A DNA stretch of 64,000 bases, taken from Cherax quadricarinatus (lineage: Eukaryota; Arthropoda; Malacostraca; Decapoda; Parastacidae). Of this stretch, positions 32,385-44,129 are shown piece after piece. How positions within the stretch are numbered: position 1 is the stretch's first letter; each line of letters opens with the position of its first letter. Under the pieces are notes generated by a model, which had not been told where the DNA came from, did no database searches, and was given only the letters and a program-made list of their open reading frames with translations. The DNA lies in the NCBI RefSeq assembly GCF_038502225.1, contig NC_091355.1, positions 12,468,065 through 12,532,064 on the forward strand, written 5' to 3'. Position numbers and translations under genes: made by a program.

Positions 32385-35300
32385 CTACAGCTCTCCTGCT
32401 GCTACTACTACTATTATTCCTGCTACTACTACCACTATTATTCCTGCTACTACTACTATTAGTCCTGCTACTACTACTATTATTCCTGCTACTACTATTA
32501 CTCCTTCTGCTACTATTATTCCTTCTGCTACTATTATTCCTGCTGCTACTATTATTCCTGCTACTACTATTATTCCTGCTACTATTATTCCTGCTACTAT
32601 TATTCCTGCTACTACTATTATTCCTGCTACTATTACTCCTTCCGCTATTATTATTCCTTCTGCTACTATTATTCCTGCTACTACTATTACTCCTTCTGCT
32701 ACTATTATTCCTTCTGCTACTATTATTCCTGCTACTACTACTATTATTCCTGCTACTACTATTATTCCTGCTACTACTACTATTATTCCTGCTACTACTA
32801 CTACTATTATTCCTTCTGCTACTACTATTATTCCTTCTGCTACTATTATTCCTGCTACTACTACTACTACTATTATTCCTTCCGCTACTACTACTATTAT
32901 TCCTTCTGCTACTATTATTCCTTCTGCTACTACTACTATTATTCCTCCTGCTACTACTATTATTCCTTCTGCTACTACTACTATTATTCCTCCTGCTACT
33001 ACTACTATTATTATTCCTCCTGCTACTATTATTATTCCTTCTGCTACTAATATTATTATTCCTCCTGCTATTAATACTACTATTATTCCTTCTGCTACTA
33101 TTATTATTCCTCCTGCTACTACTACTATTATTCCTCCTGCTACTACTATTATTATTATTCCTTCTGCTACTACTACTATTATTATTCCTCCTGCTATTAC
33201 TACTACTATTATTCCTCCTGCTATTACTACTACTATTATTCCTCCTGCTACTACTACTATTATTATTCCTCCTGCTACTACTACTATTATTATTCCTCCT
33301 GCTACTACTACTATTATTCCTCCTGCTACTACTACTATTATTATTCCTGCTACTACTACTATTATTATTATTCCTCCTGCTACTACTACTATTATTATTC
33401 CTGCTACTACTACTATTATTATTATTCCTCCTGCTACTACTACTACTATTATTATTCCTCCTGGTACTATTATTATTCCTCCTGCTACTACTATTATTAT
33501 TCCTCCTGCTACTACTACTACTATTATTATTCCTCCTGCTGCTACTATTATTATTCCTTCTGCTACTACTATTATTATTCCTTCTGCTACTACTATTATT
33601 ATTCCTTCTGCTTCTACTACTATTATTCCTCCTGCTACTATTATTCCTCCTGCTACTACTATTATTATTCCTTCTGCTTCTACTACTATTATTATTCCTC
33701 CTGCTACTACTACTACTACTATTCCTGCTGCTACTATTATTATTCCTCCTGCTGCTACTACTACTACTATTCCTGCTGCTACTATTATTATTCCTCCTGC
33801 TACTACTACTATTATTATTCCTCCTGCTACTACTACTACTACTATTCCTGCTGCTACTATTATTATTCCTCCTGCTGCTACTATTATTATTCCTTCTTCT
33901 ACTACTACTACTACTATTATTATTCCTTCTGCTACTACTATTATTATTCCTTCTGCTACTACTATTATTATTCCTCCTGCTACTACAACTACTATTATTC
34001 CTCCTGCTACTACCACTACTATTATTCCTCTTGCTCCTATTATTATTCCTTCTGCTGCTACTATTATTCCTGCTACTACTATTACTATTATTCCTCCTGC
34101 TACTACTACTATTATTATTCCTTCTGCTACTACTATTATTATTCCTCCTGCTACTGCTATTATTATTCCTCCTGCTACTACTACTATTATTATTCCTTCT
34201 GCTACTACTATTATTATTCCTCCTGCTACTGCTATTATTATTCCTCCTGCTACTACTACTATTATTATTCCTTCTGCTACTACTATTATTATTCCTCCTG
34301 CTACTACTACTATTATTATTCCTTCTGCTACTACTATTATTATTCCTCCTGCTACTACTACTATTATTATTCCTTCTGCTACTACTATTATTATTCCTCC
34401 TGCTACTGCTATTATTATTCCTCCTGCTACTGCTACTATTATTATTCCTTCTGCTACTGCTACTATTATTATTCCTCCTGCTGCTACTATTATTATTCCT
34501 TCTGCTTCTACTACTATTATTCCTCCTACTGCTACTATTATTATTCCTTCTGCTTCTACTACTATTATTCCTCCTACTGCTACTATTATTATTCCTTCTG
34601 CTACTGCTATTATTATTCCTCCTGCTACTGCTACTATTATTATTCCTTCTGCTACTGCTATTATTATTCCTCCTGCTACTGCTACTATTATTATTCCTCC
34701 TGCTACTACTATTATTATTCCTTCTGCTACTGCTACTATTATTATTCCTCCTGCTACTACTATTATTATTCCTTCTGCTTCTACTACTATTATTATTCCT
34801 TCTGCTACTACTACTATTATTATTCCTTCTGCTTCTACTACTATTATTATTCCTTCTGCTTCTACTACTATTATTATTCCTTCTGCTACTACTACTATTA
34901 TTATTCCTTCTGCTACTACTACTATTATTATTCCTTCTGCTTCTACTACTATTATTATTCCTTCTGCTACTACTACTATTATTATTCCTTCTGCTTCTAC
35001 TACTATTATTCCTCCTACTGCTACTATTATTATTCCTTCTGCTACTATTATTATTCCTTCTGCTTCTACTACTATTATTCCTCCTGCTGCTACTATTATT
35101 ATTCCTTCTGCTACTATTATTATTCCTTCTGCTACTATTATTATTCCTTCTGCTTCTACTACTATTATTCCTCCTGCTGCTACTATTATTATTCCTTCTG
35201 CTTCTACTACTATTATTCCTCCTGCTGCTGCTATTATTATTCCTTCTGCTTCTACTACTATTATTCCTCCTGCTGCTGCTATTATTATTCCTTCTGCTAC

Positions 35301-35750
35301 TACTACCATTATTATTCCTCCTGCTACTACTATTATTATTCCTGCTACTAGTACTACTATTATTCCTCCTGCTGCTATTATTATTCCTTCTGCTTCTACT
35401 ACTATTATTCCTCCTGCTGCTGCTATTATTATTCCTTCTGCTTCTACTACTATTATTCCTCCTGCTGCTACTATTATTATTCCTTCTGCTACTACTATTA
35501 TTCCTCCTGCTGCTACTATTATTCCTCCTCCTGCTACTACTATTGTTCCTCCTGCTGCTACTATTATTCCTCCTGCTACTACTATTATTCCTCCTGCTAC
35601 TACTATTATTCCTCCTGCTACTACTATTATTATTCCTCCTGATACTACTACTATTATTATTCCTCCTGATACTACTACTATTATTCCTCCTGCTACTACT
35701 ATTATTATTCCTCCTGCTACTACTATTATTATTCCTCCTGCTACTCTTTT
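32385..35750. repeat. 3.4-kb composite trinucleotide repeat block
   Basis: Built almost entirely from ATT, CCT, GCT/TCT and ACT triplets in local units of about 24-30 bp (attattattcctcctgct, then act repeats). Because every unit is a multiple of three, frames stay open for hundreds of codons: Ser/Asn/Arg on minus (over 1,100 codons), Ile/Val/Ala/Gly on minus, and Leu/Phe on plus. These have no start context, domains or codon diversity. 35751-36117 downstream is unassigned. Confidence 0.95.
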
Positions 35751-36117
35751 CTCTTAACAGTTCCATCCTCCTCCTCCCTTCCCTCCTATCTTCCCCTTTC
35801 ACCTCTTTAACTAAGGAACAAATCTCACCTTTTGTGAATTATGATGTGGGTATGAGTGTGAGAATATCGGATACTGGAGTACGGATACGATACCGGGGAC
35901 TATAATGTGTCCTTGTATGTACCGGATACAAGACCGGCCACACTACCGGTACTGTTTGTCTCTCTCCCTCCTTCCCTACCCCTTCACTCCCTTCGGACGG
36001 TGCTACGCATCTAGCCACAGTGATCGGTTATTCGGTGGGCAACCTGTCATCGCGCCACGTATGACAATTTCGATGATCTGAACGTTTTCTTGGTTACACC
36101 TAATATAAACTAATTTA

Positions 36118-36225
36118 AACATATGGATACACGAAAAGGCCTAGCTCCTAGGCCTTTTGTGTATCCATACATCCTTGCGCTACCGTCCACAAAATGGATA
36201 TGGGGTGCACGATAAACTAGCAGCG
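36118..36225 (+). mobile_element. LINE-C 3'-end fragment with palindromic start
   Basis: 36148-36215 reads ctaggccttttgtgtatcc through gatatggggtgcac, the complement of the LINE-C 3' end at 3111-3180, so a plus-strand copy fragment. It is preceded by an inverted copy of the same segment: arms 36123-36144 and 36148-36168 around a 3-base loop. Confidence 0.8.
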
Positions 36226-36534
36226 TCGGCAGTAAAATCTCTCAACCACTGAGCTAAAGGTTATTTCAGGCATCTTCAGAAAGTTTTCTTTTAGCATTCA
36301 CTTATAGTGGAACTAATGCCAGAGGCAATGTTCCCATCATTATGGGAGGGAATCTTGTGGATTTAAATATGTCCATGTAAGGAACATTATAGCCTTCTGC
36401 TTTTTTTTTATATTTGATTCACCCGCTAATACACGGTAGTCTTTAATCTAGGATGAAGTAGATAGTTCTCGCCAGATAGCTTTGCTATTATTTTATTCTG
36501 TTAAATTTCCCGGCTAAGAGGCGTTATGTTACCT
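36226..36534. other. No recognisable gene; tRNA-like remnant
   Basis: The complement of about 36236-36259 reads CCTTTAGCTCAGTGGTTGAG, like a tRNA A-box region, but no matching B-box was found nearby. Otherwise unassigned. Confidence 0.45.
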
Positions 36535-36740
36535 CAGGTCGTTTCAAAACCCAATACTAAGTTATACTGCCACTTTTCTGCCAAGATGCCACCCACAACA
36601 GTCAACTAACCCAGGTACCTAATTGCTCCTAGGTAAACAGGAGCAGCAGGTGTAAGAAAAGCTGCTCAGTGTTTCCACCCTTCCCGGGGATCGAGCCACG
36701 AACACACAGTAAGCTGAGGGGGCTACCATGTACAGTACTC
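36535..36740. mobile_element. SINE-like dispersed repeat
   Basis: Phrases 'ctgccaagatgccacccac', 'ggtacctaattgctcctag', 'aggagcagcaggtgtaag' and 'cggggatcgagccacga' are those of a repeat I recognise from decapod sequences. The last could be a degenerate B-box. No second copy is in this window, so support is limited. Confidence 0.45.
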
Positions 36741-37169
36741 CCATGGTAAGTTTCTGTTATCAAGACTTGTGAATTTGCCACAAGGGGAAACTTGATTAAT
36801 ATGGTCTACATGATGTAAACCAGAGTTTCTTAACCAGAGGCGCCTGTACCCCTCTGGGGGTACGAAGAAGAAAAAGCTGAGGGTATGAGACAATTCAAAA
36901 TATTATGTTTACAAAAGACACTGAAAAATGTTTTTGCTGTAACAAATTTTGCTAGTGTCGTTCACCTTTTTCCTGCACACTTTCCGGTGTTGCAGGTTTG
37001 TTCGCTTAAATTCAAGAAATGTGTTTGGGAATGATGACAGAACGGAATAGGAATAATGAAAATTATCATGAAATGATAATCATAATAAATTTATAAAGAA
37101 TAGAAAGTTCGCTAAATTTCCTTCACTTGACTAGACTGCTGGCGCGGCCAAGAACACTTCGTGACTCAA

Positions 37170-37490
37170 GAAGAAAATCATTTGCATGCAGGAACTGGTT
37201 GAGTCTTTACCAGGTTACTTTCCCCAGGCTGAGGTTTATGCAGAGATACAGAATCTATTTACTTTAAACCTGCATACCAAGGATGATAGTGACATAATGA
37301 AAGATGATCTTAAACTGAAAGCTAAGAAGGTATGAAACTGGAACTGGAATAGTGAAATATTGAGGAATGAAAACCTCTGGTGTGCACCACACAGTACGTT
37401 CCCAAACTTAGCAGAAAATGCTCAGAAAGTTCTCGTGGCAGTACCCAGTTGTGTTAAGACAGTTTTCTCAGCACTTCTTTCTCATCTACC
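37170..37490 (+). pseudogene. hAT transposase C-terminal (dimerisation) domain relic
   Basis: Plus-strand translation gives MQELVESLPGYFPQAEVYAE, NLFTLNLHTKDDSDI and, after a stop, NENLWCAPHSTFPNLAENA and QKVLVAVPSCVKTVFSALLS. The pattern LW...FPNL...A..VL...PS...T.FSAL matches the hATC dimerisation region of hAT/ZBED-type transposases. It is cut at about 37490 by the LINE-B insertion. The N-terminal BED finger and catalytic residues are not visible. Confidence 0.68.
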
Positions 37491-37854
37491 TAGAGTCTAC
37501 CTACCTGGAGGGTATTCGGGGATCAACGCCCCCGCGGCCGGTCCATGACCAGGCCTCCCGGTGGATCAGGGCCTAATCAATGAGGCTGTTCCTGCTGGCC
37601 GCACGTAGTTCAACGTACGAACCACAGCCCGGCTGATCCGGTACTGACTTTAGATATCTGTCCAGTTCCCTTTTGAAGACAACCAGAGGTCTATCGGGAA
37701 TTCCCCTTATGGCTGGTGGGAGGCTGTTGAACAGTCTTGGGCCCCGGACACTTATTGTGTTCTCTCTTCTATTGGTGCCGCTACTTTTCATTGGGGGGTA
37801 TGTTGCATCGCCTGGAACAATGTTCGAGGGGATACAGACTATGGAGCAAAACTC

Positions 37855-37862
<8 letters not shown>
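37491..37862 (-). pseudogene. LINE-B 3'-terminal fragment, copy 2
   Basis: The minus-strand frame contains ISVRGPRLFNSLPPAIRGI, VVFKRELDRYLKSVPDQP and LRAASRNSLID, collinear with copy 1 at 11.1 kb. The 3' end has 'tctacctacctggaggg' on the plus strand. It lies inside the hAT element. Confidence 0.85.
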
Positions 37863-38240
<378 letters not shown>

Positions 38241-38417
38241 CTTGTATACCATTATCATATTCACTTCTGTTCATAATAACAAAGGCTAGAAACTGTTGTA
38301 AGTGATGACATGTCTGCGACTATTTGTAGAAAGTAACTATCATCACTGATGAACAACAGAAGAGCCACTAAATTAAACCAACATACACAATCCGCACAGA
38401 GAGAGAGAAGCTTTCGG

Positions 38418-38506
38418 GGACGTTTCCATGCGACTTGGACCATTTACAAAATCACAGTAACACAAGAGAGGTTCGTAAATGGTCCAAGTCGGACCGAAAC
38501 GTCGTC
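38418..38506. repeat. Inverted pair of 'ggtccaagtcg' hairpin repeats
   Basis: Left 'gtttccatgcgacttggacc' with ATTTAC and right GTAAAT with GGTCCAAGTCGGACCGAAAC are inverted copies around a spacer of about 28 bases. The right copy holds a perfect GGTCC-AAGTC-GGACC hairpin followed by GAAACGTCGTC. Another copy is at 49770-49815. Confidence 0.8.
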
Positions 38507-38715
38507 GTAAGGTTCTGTCTCCCTCTTCCGTTTATAACTGAATGCTTACAAGTTCGTATTCCACAGTTAATTTACTTCACCTTCATATTGGTTTTTGCTG
38601 TCAAAAAGAACTTTTCCTAAAGAAATTAAAGTTGTTATTTTTGATGGGGGTACGAAAAAAAAGACAGCTGAGGGGATACATGCATTTGAAAAAAAAAAAA
38701 GGTGAAGAACCACTG

Positions 38716-39025
38716 ATCTAAACTATTCAACTTGCAAGGGATGGCATGCAAGACGCAACGAGGTCAACATCATCATCAAGAGAAGCCTCGCTTCGGCTGA
38801 GCGCCTGGCTGAGGAAGGGGGGGGGGGAAAGAGCCCAGTCCCTAGTATCCCACAATCTGGTAATCCCACTAACCTCCACGATGGGATCACTAACTATCCC
38901 AGGAGTGGCGGACAACTTGTGTAGGACAGTACCTGCACATCTATTATATTCACTTCAGTGGTGAGCAGCAGCGACATTCTGCTGATCACAAGGAAGAATC
39001 TAAATTCAGCAAATATGGGAACTTG
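38716..39025. other. No recognisable gene
   Basis: Possibly upstream sequence of the retroelement fragment that follows, but no peptide similarity was seen. Confidence 0.4.
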
Positions 39026-39310
39026 TTCCATCAGTGCGAATTTATTCCAGTGGGAGGACTGCAGATCAAGCTTGGTCCCAGGTAAAAACGTGCATCAGGC
39101 TTCCTCAGTGAACTGAGTTCCAGGCCTATCAACACCACAAGAGACCCAAGGGCAGCTAGCTTCTTGTTCCTGTGTCTCCGTGTGGCCATCGAGAGGGGGA
39201 ACGCCACCTGCAATCTCGGCTCCCGTCCAACTTTGGAGGAGCTGCAGGAGATTCATAATCTGTATAGCCCTTGTGGCTTAGCGCTTCTTTTTGATTATAA
39301 TAATAATAAT
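39026..39310 (+). pseudogene. Retroelement C-terminal fragment, first copy, with 3' tail
   Basis: The plus strand reads CEFIPVGGLQIKLGPR, a stop, then KRASGFLSELSSRPIN, DPRAASFLFLCLRVAIERGN and LGSRPTLEELQEIHNL, aligned to the C-terminus of the copy ending at 40163. The tail follows within about 5 bases: tatagcccttgtggcttagc, gcttctttttgattataataataat. This ties the common 'cccttgtggcttagcgcttc' repeat to the 3' end of this element, here ending in TAA-type repeats. Confidence 0.72.
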
Positions 39311-39351
39311 GTTTTAAGGAATATATGATTGTATAAATAAAATGTACCCTA

Positions 39352-39352
<1 letters not shown>

Positions 39353-39404
<52 letters not shown>
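39353..39404. repeat. (TA)n microsatellite
   Basis: TA run of about 52 bp between the two retroelement fragments. Confidence 0.97.
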
Positions 39405-39410
<6 letters not shown>

Positions 39411-39424
39411 AACCGATCATGTAA

Positions 39425-40260
39425 AAAATTGCCAACACAATGCTCAACGCTTCAGGAAAGGACAATGCTCGTCTCCTAGCGGTGAAGGCACCACATTTAG
39501 ATTTCCTTTTAGTTCCCAACTCCTCCCTGGGCACCCGACTTGACCCACAGGCCATTCGGATTGGTGTTGCTCTTCGCCAAGCCGCCCCCATACTCACCGA
39601 ACATAGGTGTATTTGCGGCAGGGCGTCGGCTGATCAATTCGGACTTCATGGTCTCGTGTGTCATACATCAGAAGTATGCTAGACATGAGGTCAACCACAT
39701 CACAGAGAGAAGTCTCGCCACAGCCCTTTTCCCAGCTCAACGGGAACCCCAAGTATGGAGGTCCGACGGAAGTCAAAAGTGTCCAGATGGAAGGCTGGTA
39801 AGCAGATTGCCTGGGATTACACCTGCGCTGCCACGTTGGCAGACACCTACTTGCCATACTCTGAAGTTGAAGGTCGTGGAGCCGTCAATTACAGGGAGAC
39901 CCAGAAGATCCGCAAATATGACGGCCTGCCCAGTTGCTATAACTTTACTCCAGTAGGGTCGGGGACCCTTGGAGCATGGGACAAGTGTGCTCTAAAGTTT
40001 CTCAAAGAGCTGGGAGAAAAACTCACTACACAAACCAAGGATCACAGAGCAGCCAGCTTCCTATTTCAGAGACTCAGTGTCGCGATCCAGAGGGGAAATG
40101 CCTACAGCATTCTGGGCACGCGGCCCACCACCGGGGAGCTGGATGAAGTATTTGAGATGTAGGATCTGAAACCATCATGTATGCTGTCCTACTTCCTATT
40201 ATTTTTTGTTAACCCATTTTATCTTTAAATAAAGTTTACATAGAATACAGAATATAGGGT
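39425..40260 (+). pseudogene. Retroelement C-terminal fragment, second copy (PD..D nuclease-like)
   Basis: Three frames join to one protein end: NARLLAVKAPHLDFLLVPNS and CICGRASADQFGLHGLVCH (Cys/His cluster; frame lost at about 39665), then HITERSLATALFPAQREP and GSQKCPDG (frame lost at about 39785), then WKAGKQIAWDYTCAATLADT, PVGSGTLGAWDKCALKFLKE, FLFQRLSVAIQRGN and ELDEVFEM, stop at 40160-40162. The spaced PD...WDYT residues and the Cys/His cluster resemble the restriction-like endonuclease tail of some non-LTR elements, but I cannot fix the clade. AATAAA lies at about 40228. Two frameshifts make it a pseudogene; no RT domain is present. Confidence 0.7.
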
Positions 40261-40398
40261 GTGGTAGGTGAAGACAATATTCAAACAGCTCCAGGGAGAA
40301 TACCGTGTTTTCCCATTAGTAAGTTTATTCTTTTCTCTGAGGATGAGGGTCCCCACTCTAGTTCCAGAGGTGGTACCTCCCTATATTTATTCTTCCGA

Positions 40399-40399
<1 letters not shown>

Positions 40400-40463
<64 letters not shown>
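40400..40463. repeat. (TA)n microsatellite
   Basis: TA run of about 64 bp. The surrounding 40261-40654 has no recognised gene. Confidence 0.97.
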
Positions 40464-40466
<3 letters not shown>

Positions 40467-40650
40467 AACACCTACACACTAACTTAAACATGGGGTTCGT
40501 AATTTTTTGGTATATTTAGCATATCATTATATTTGGTCAGCAAACACTGGGTCTCGTTACACACGTGATAAAGTCAGGTCTGGTGGCTTCTCTGTGAATA
40601 TAATCTTAAGAGTGGGGATGGATATGAGGGAGGGAGGGATGGATATGAGG

Positions 40651-40654
<4 letters not shown>

Positions 40655-40714
<60 letters not shown>
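40655..40714. repeat. (GA)n microsatellite
   Basis: Pure GA run preceded by two copies of 'ggatatgagggagggag'. Confidence 0.97.
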
Positions 40715-40716
<2 letters not shown>

Positions 40717-40815
40717 AGTGTGGTGTGTGTGAGAGTAGTGGTAGAGGTTGGCTGCCTCTGGACCCCCTAGTGAGTTCTTCCATACTGGGCGTGATGAGCT
40801 GCCAGAGGTCGCTAC

Positions 40816-41215
<400 letters not shown>

Positions 41216-41276
41216 CGCACCTGCCAAGGCCTCTCCCCACTCAACCAGCCTCCACCTCTATCTTCAAGGTCCTCAG

Positions 41277-41545
41277 GTCTTCTCACAAGTCCCACGGGTC
41301 GTCCTACAAGTCGTCCTGCAAGTTGTCCCACAGGTCGTCCTGCAAGTTGTCCCACAGGTCGTCCTGCAAGTTGTCCCACAGATCGTCCTACAAGTTGTCC
41401 CGCAGGTCGTCCTACAAGTCGTCCTGCAAGTTGTCCCACAATTCGTCCTGCAAGTTGTCCCACAGGTCGTCCTGCAAGTTGTCCCACAGGTCGTCCTGCA
41501 AGTTGTCCCGCAGGTCGTCCAACAAGTCGTCCCACACCAGTAACA
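41277..41545 (+). repeat. 24-bp minisatellite
   Basis: About 11 units containing GTCGTCCTGCAAGTTGTCCC followed by ACAG. The multiple-of-three unit keeps frames open (Val/Gln-rich on plus; Gly/Leu/Ala-rich on minus). Confidence 0.93.
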
Positions 41546-41619
41546 CTGAAGATGTAGTCTAACTTCAACTCATCTTTCCAGAGGTGAAATAAAACAGTTG
41601 TGCCCATATTACTTTGAAT

Positions 41620-42000
41620 ACCTGGTGAGTGTGGGAGGAAGAGAAGTGGAGGAGGAGGAGGCTTTGTGGGAGACGCTTGGTGGAGATTTTTTTTTTTTTT
41701 GATGAGGGACAGAGAGGTTGGTGGGATGGAAGCAGGAAAGGTAGGAGGGAGAGAGAATTAATAAGGAGGAGGTGGAGTACTATGGAGGGTGAAGGAAGGA
41801 GGATGGGGAGAGGGAGGATATGAAGTTTAGTAGAAGGGAAAAGGGGGGAGGTAGGAAAGAGGGAAGAGTGGCAGGGGAAGAGTAGGAGAGGAGTGGGAGG
41901 GAGGAGAGGGCATGGGAGGGAGGAGAGTGGAAGGGAGAAAAGTGTAGGAGGGTAGAGGGAGAACAAGTGGGAGTCATGGGAGAGTTGTACAGTCAATGCT
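41620..42000. repeat. Purine-rich low-complexity DNA
   Basis: GGA/GAG-rich for nearly 400 bp with a T13 run near 41688. No coding signal. Confidence 0.75.
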
Positions 42001-42131
42001 TCACTTAGGCAGTAATGTTGTGTAATAGAGCCAAGCACCACCAGGTATATTTTACCATTAAAAGACTATTGAGGCCACGTCCACCATGGTATATATTCCA
42101 TTGTAAATACTTCTCCTTGGCTCGTATATAC

Positions 42132-42133
<2 letters not shown>

Positions 42134-42222
<89 letters not shown>
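42134..42222. repeat. (TG)n, tail of LINE-A copy 6
   Basis: About 89 bp of uninterrupted TG; the complementary (AC)n directly follows the 3' UTR of the minus-strand LINE-A copy. Confidence 0.97.
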
Positions 42223-42226
<4 letters not shown>

Positions 42227-42501
42227 CACTTAGTTGAGGTTGCAGGGGTCGAGTCATAGCTCCTGGCCCCGCCTCTTCACTGATCGCTACTAGGTCACTC
42301 TCCCTGAACCGTGAGCTTTATCATACCTCTGCTTAAAGCTATGTATGGATCCTGCCTCCACTACATCGCTTCCCAAACTATTCCACTTCCTGACTACTCT
42401 GGCTGAAGAAATATTTCCTAACATCCCTGTGATTGATCTGTGTCTTCAACTTCCAACTGTGTTCCTTGTTGCTGTGTCCCATCTCTGGAACATTCTTTGT
42501 C

Positions 42502-42562
<61 letters not shown>

Positions 42563-43195
42563 GTCCTTCAGTGTCGTCAGGTCGATTTCCCCTAACCTCT
42601 CTTCGTAGGACATACCTCTTATCTCTGGGATTAGTCTTGTTGCAAACCTTTGCATTTTCTCTAGTTTCTTTACGTGCTTGGCTAGGTGTGGGTTCCAAAC
42701 TGGTGCCGCATACTCCAATATGGGCCTAACGTACACGGTGTACAGGGTCCTGAACGATTCCTTATTAAGATGTCGGAATGCTGTTCTGAGGTTTGCTAGG
42801 CGCCCATATGCTGCAGCAGTTATTTGGTTGATGTGCGCTTCAGGAGATGTGCCTGGTGTTATACTCACCCCAAGATCTTTTTTCTTGATTGTACTCCGTC
42901 TGCGGTCTTCTTTGCTCTTCCCCAATCTTCATGACTTTGCACTTGGTGGGGTTGAACTCCTGAGCCAATTGCTGGACCAGGTCTGCAGCCTGTCCAGATC
43001 CCTTTGTAGTTCTGCCTGGTCTTCGATCGAATGAATTCTTCTCATCAACTTCACTTCATCTACAAACAGGGACACCTCGGAGTCTATTCCTTCCGTCATG
43101 TCGTTCACAAATACCAGAAACAGCACTGGTCCTAGGACTGACCCCTGTGGGACCCTGCTGGTCACAGGCGCCCACTCTGACACCTCGCCACGTTT
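42223..43195 (-). pseudogene. LINE-A ORF2 fragment with internal (CT)n expansion, copy 6
   Basis: On the minus strand, 5' to 3': GEVSEWAPVTSRVPQGSVLG (motif B with G to R), SLFVDEVKLMRRIHSIEDQ (motif C FADD degraded to FVDE), LGVSITPGTSPEAHINQITA and VWNPHLAKHVKKLEKMQRF. A (CT)n run at about 42505-42560 replaces part of the tail coding region. The catalytic Asp pair is disrupted. It is 5'-truncated at about 43195, against another (TG)n. Confidence 0.88.

Positions 43196-43197
<2 letters not shown>

Positions 43198-43276
<79 letters not shown>
43198..43276. repeat. (TG)n between LINE-A copies 6 and 7
   Basis: Simultaneously the 5' junction of copy 6 and the 3' tail of copy 7. Confidence 0.96.
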
Positions 43277-43279
<3 letters not shown>

Positions 43280-43636
43280 CACCTATTTGTGGTTGCAGGG
43301 GTCGAGTCTTAGCTCCTGCCCCCGCCTCTTCACCGGTTGCTACTGGGCCCTCTCTCTCCCCGCTCCATGAGCTTTATCAAACCTCGTCTTAAAACTGTGT
43401 ATGGTTCCTGCCTCCAGTACGTCATTTTCTAGGCTATTCCACTGCCTTACAACTCTATGACTGAAGAAATACTTCCTACTATCTCTGACTCATTTGTGTC
43501 TTCAACTTCCAATTGTGGCCTCTTGTTTCTGTGTCCCCTCCCTGGAACATCCTGTCTTTGTCCACCTTGTCTATTCCACGCAGTATTTTATATGTCGTTA
43601 TCATGTCTCCCCTGACCCTCCTGTCCTCCAGTGTCG
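43277..43636 (-). pseudogene. LINE-A 3' fragment, subfamily 2, copy 7
   Basis: Near-identical to copy 4 (27145-27610), covering the 3' UTR and the end of ORF2. It stops at about 43636, at 'ctccagtgtcg', where a short (TG)n begins. Confidence 0.88.
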
Positions 43637-44115
43637 TGTGTGTGTGTGTGTGTGTATACTCACCTGTATGTACTTACCTAAATGTGATTGTAGGGGATCA
43701 AGTCTCAGCTCCTGGCTCCCGCCTTTTCGCAAGCAGTTACTGGGTTCACTTTCTCCTGGCTTCGAGATCCTTATCGTACCACTACCACTACTGTCCAGAT
43801 CGTTCCACTTCCTGACAACTCTGACTGAAGAAATACTTTCTAACATCCTTACGACTCATCTGTTTTCAACTTCCAGCTGTGCCCTCGTTTTCTAGTTTCT
43901 CTTCTCTCGAACAATCTGTCCCTGTCCACCCTATCAACTCCTCTCAGTACTTTGTACATCATCATAGGGGGTAACCCTAGTCCTTATTTCTTTTAGTGTC
44001 ATCAGGCTGAGTTCCTTAACATCTCTTTACAGAATATACCTCTTAGTTCCGGAACTAGTCTCGTTGCAAGCCTCTGTACTCTCTCCAATTTTTTTGACGT
44101 ACTACTTGACTTCTT
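43637..44115 (-). pseudogene. (TG)n and decayed LINE-A 3' fragment, copy 8
   Basis: A short (TG)n (43637-43654) is followed by a diverged LINE-A 3' end ('tactcacctgtatgtactt', 'ggggatcaagtctcagct') and ORF2 tail peptides on minus, ending near LERVQRLATRLVPELRG (about 44080-44030). It is older than copies 6 and 7 by divergence and lies upstream of them in the chain. Confidence 0.8.
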
Positions 44116-44129
44116 GTTGGTTCCATACT

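Noticed and set aside
32362..35905. 1,146-codon Ser/Asn/Arg, 974-codon Ile/Val and 624-codon Leu/Phe frames
   Set aside because: All are translations of one triplet-phase low-complexity block on both strands, with no domains or plausible start context.
40228..40235. AATAAA as the end of a functional host gene
   Set aside because: The preceding reading frame has two frameshifts and belongs to a retroelement C-terminus duplicated 900 bp upstream.
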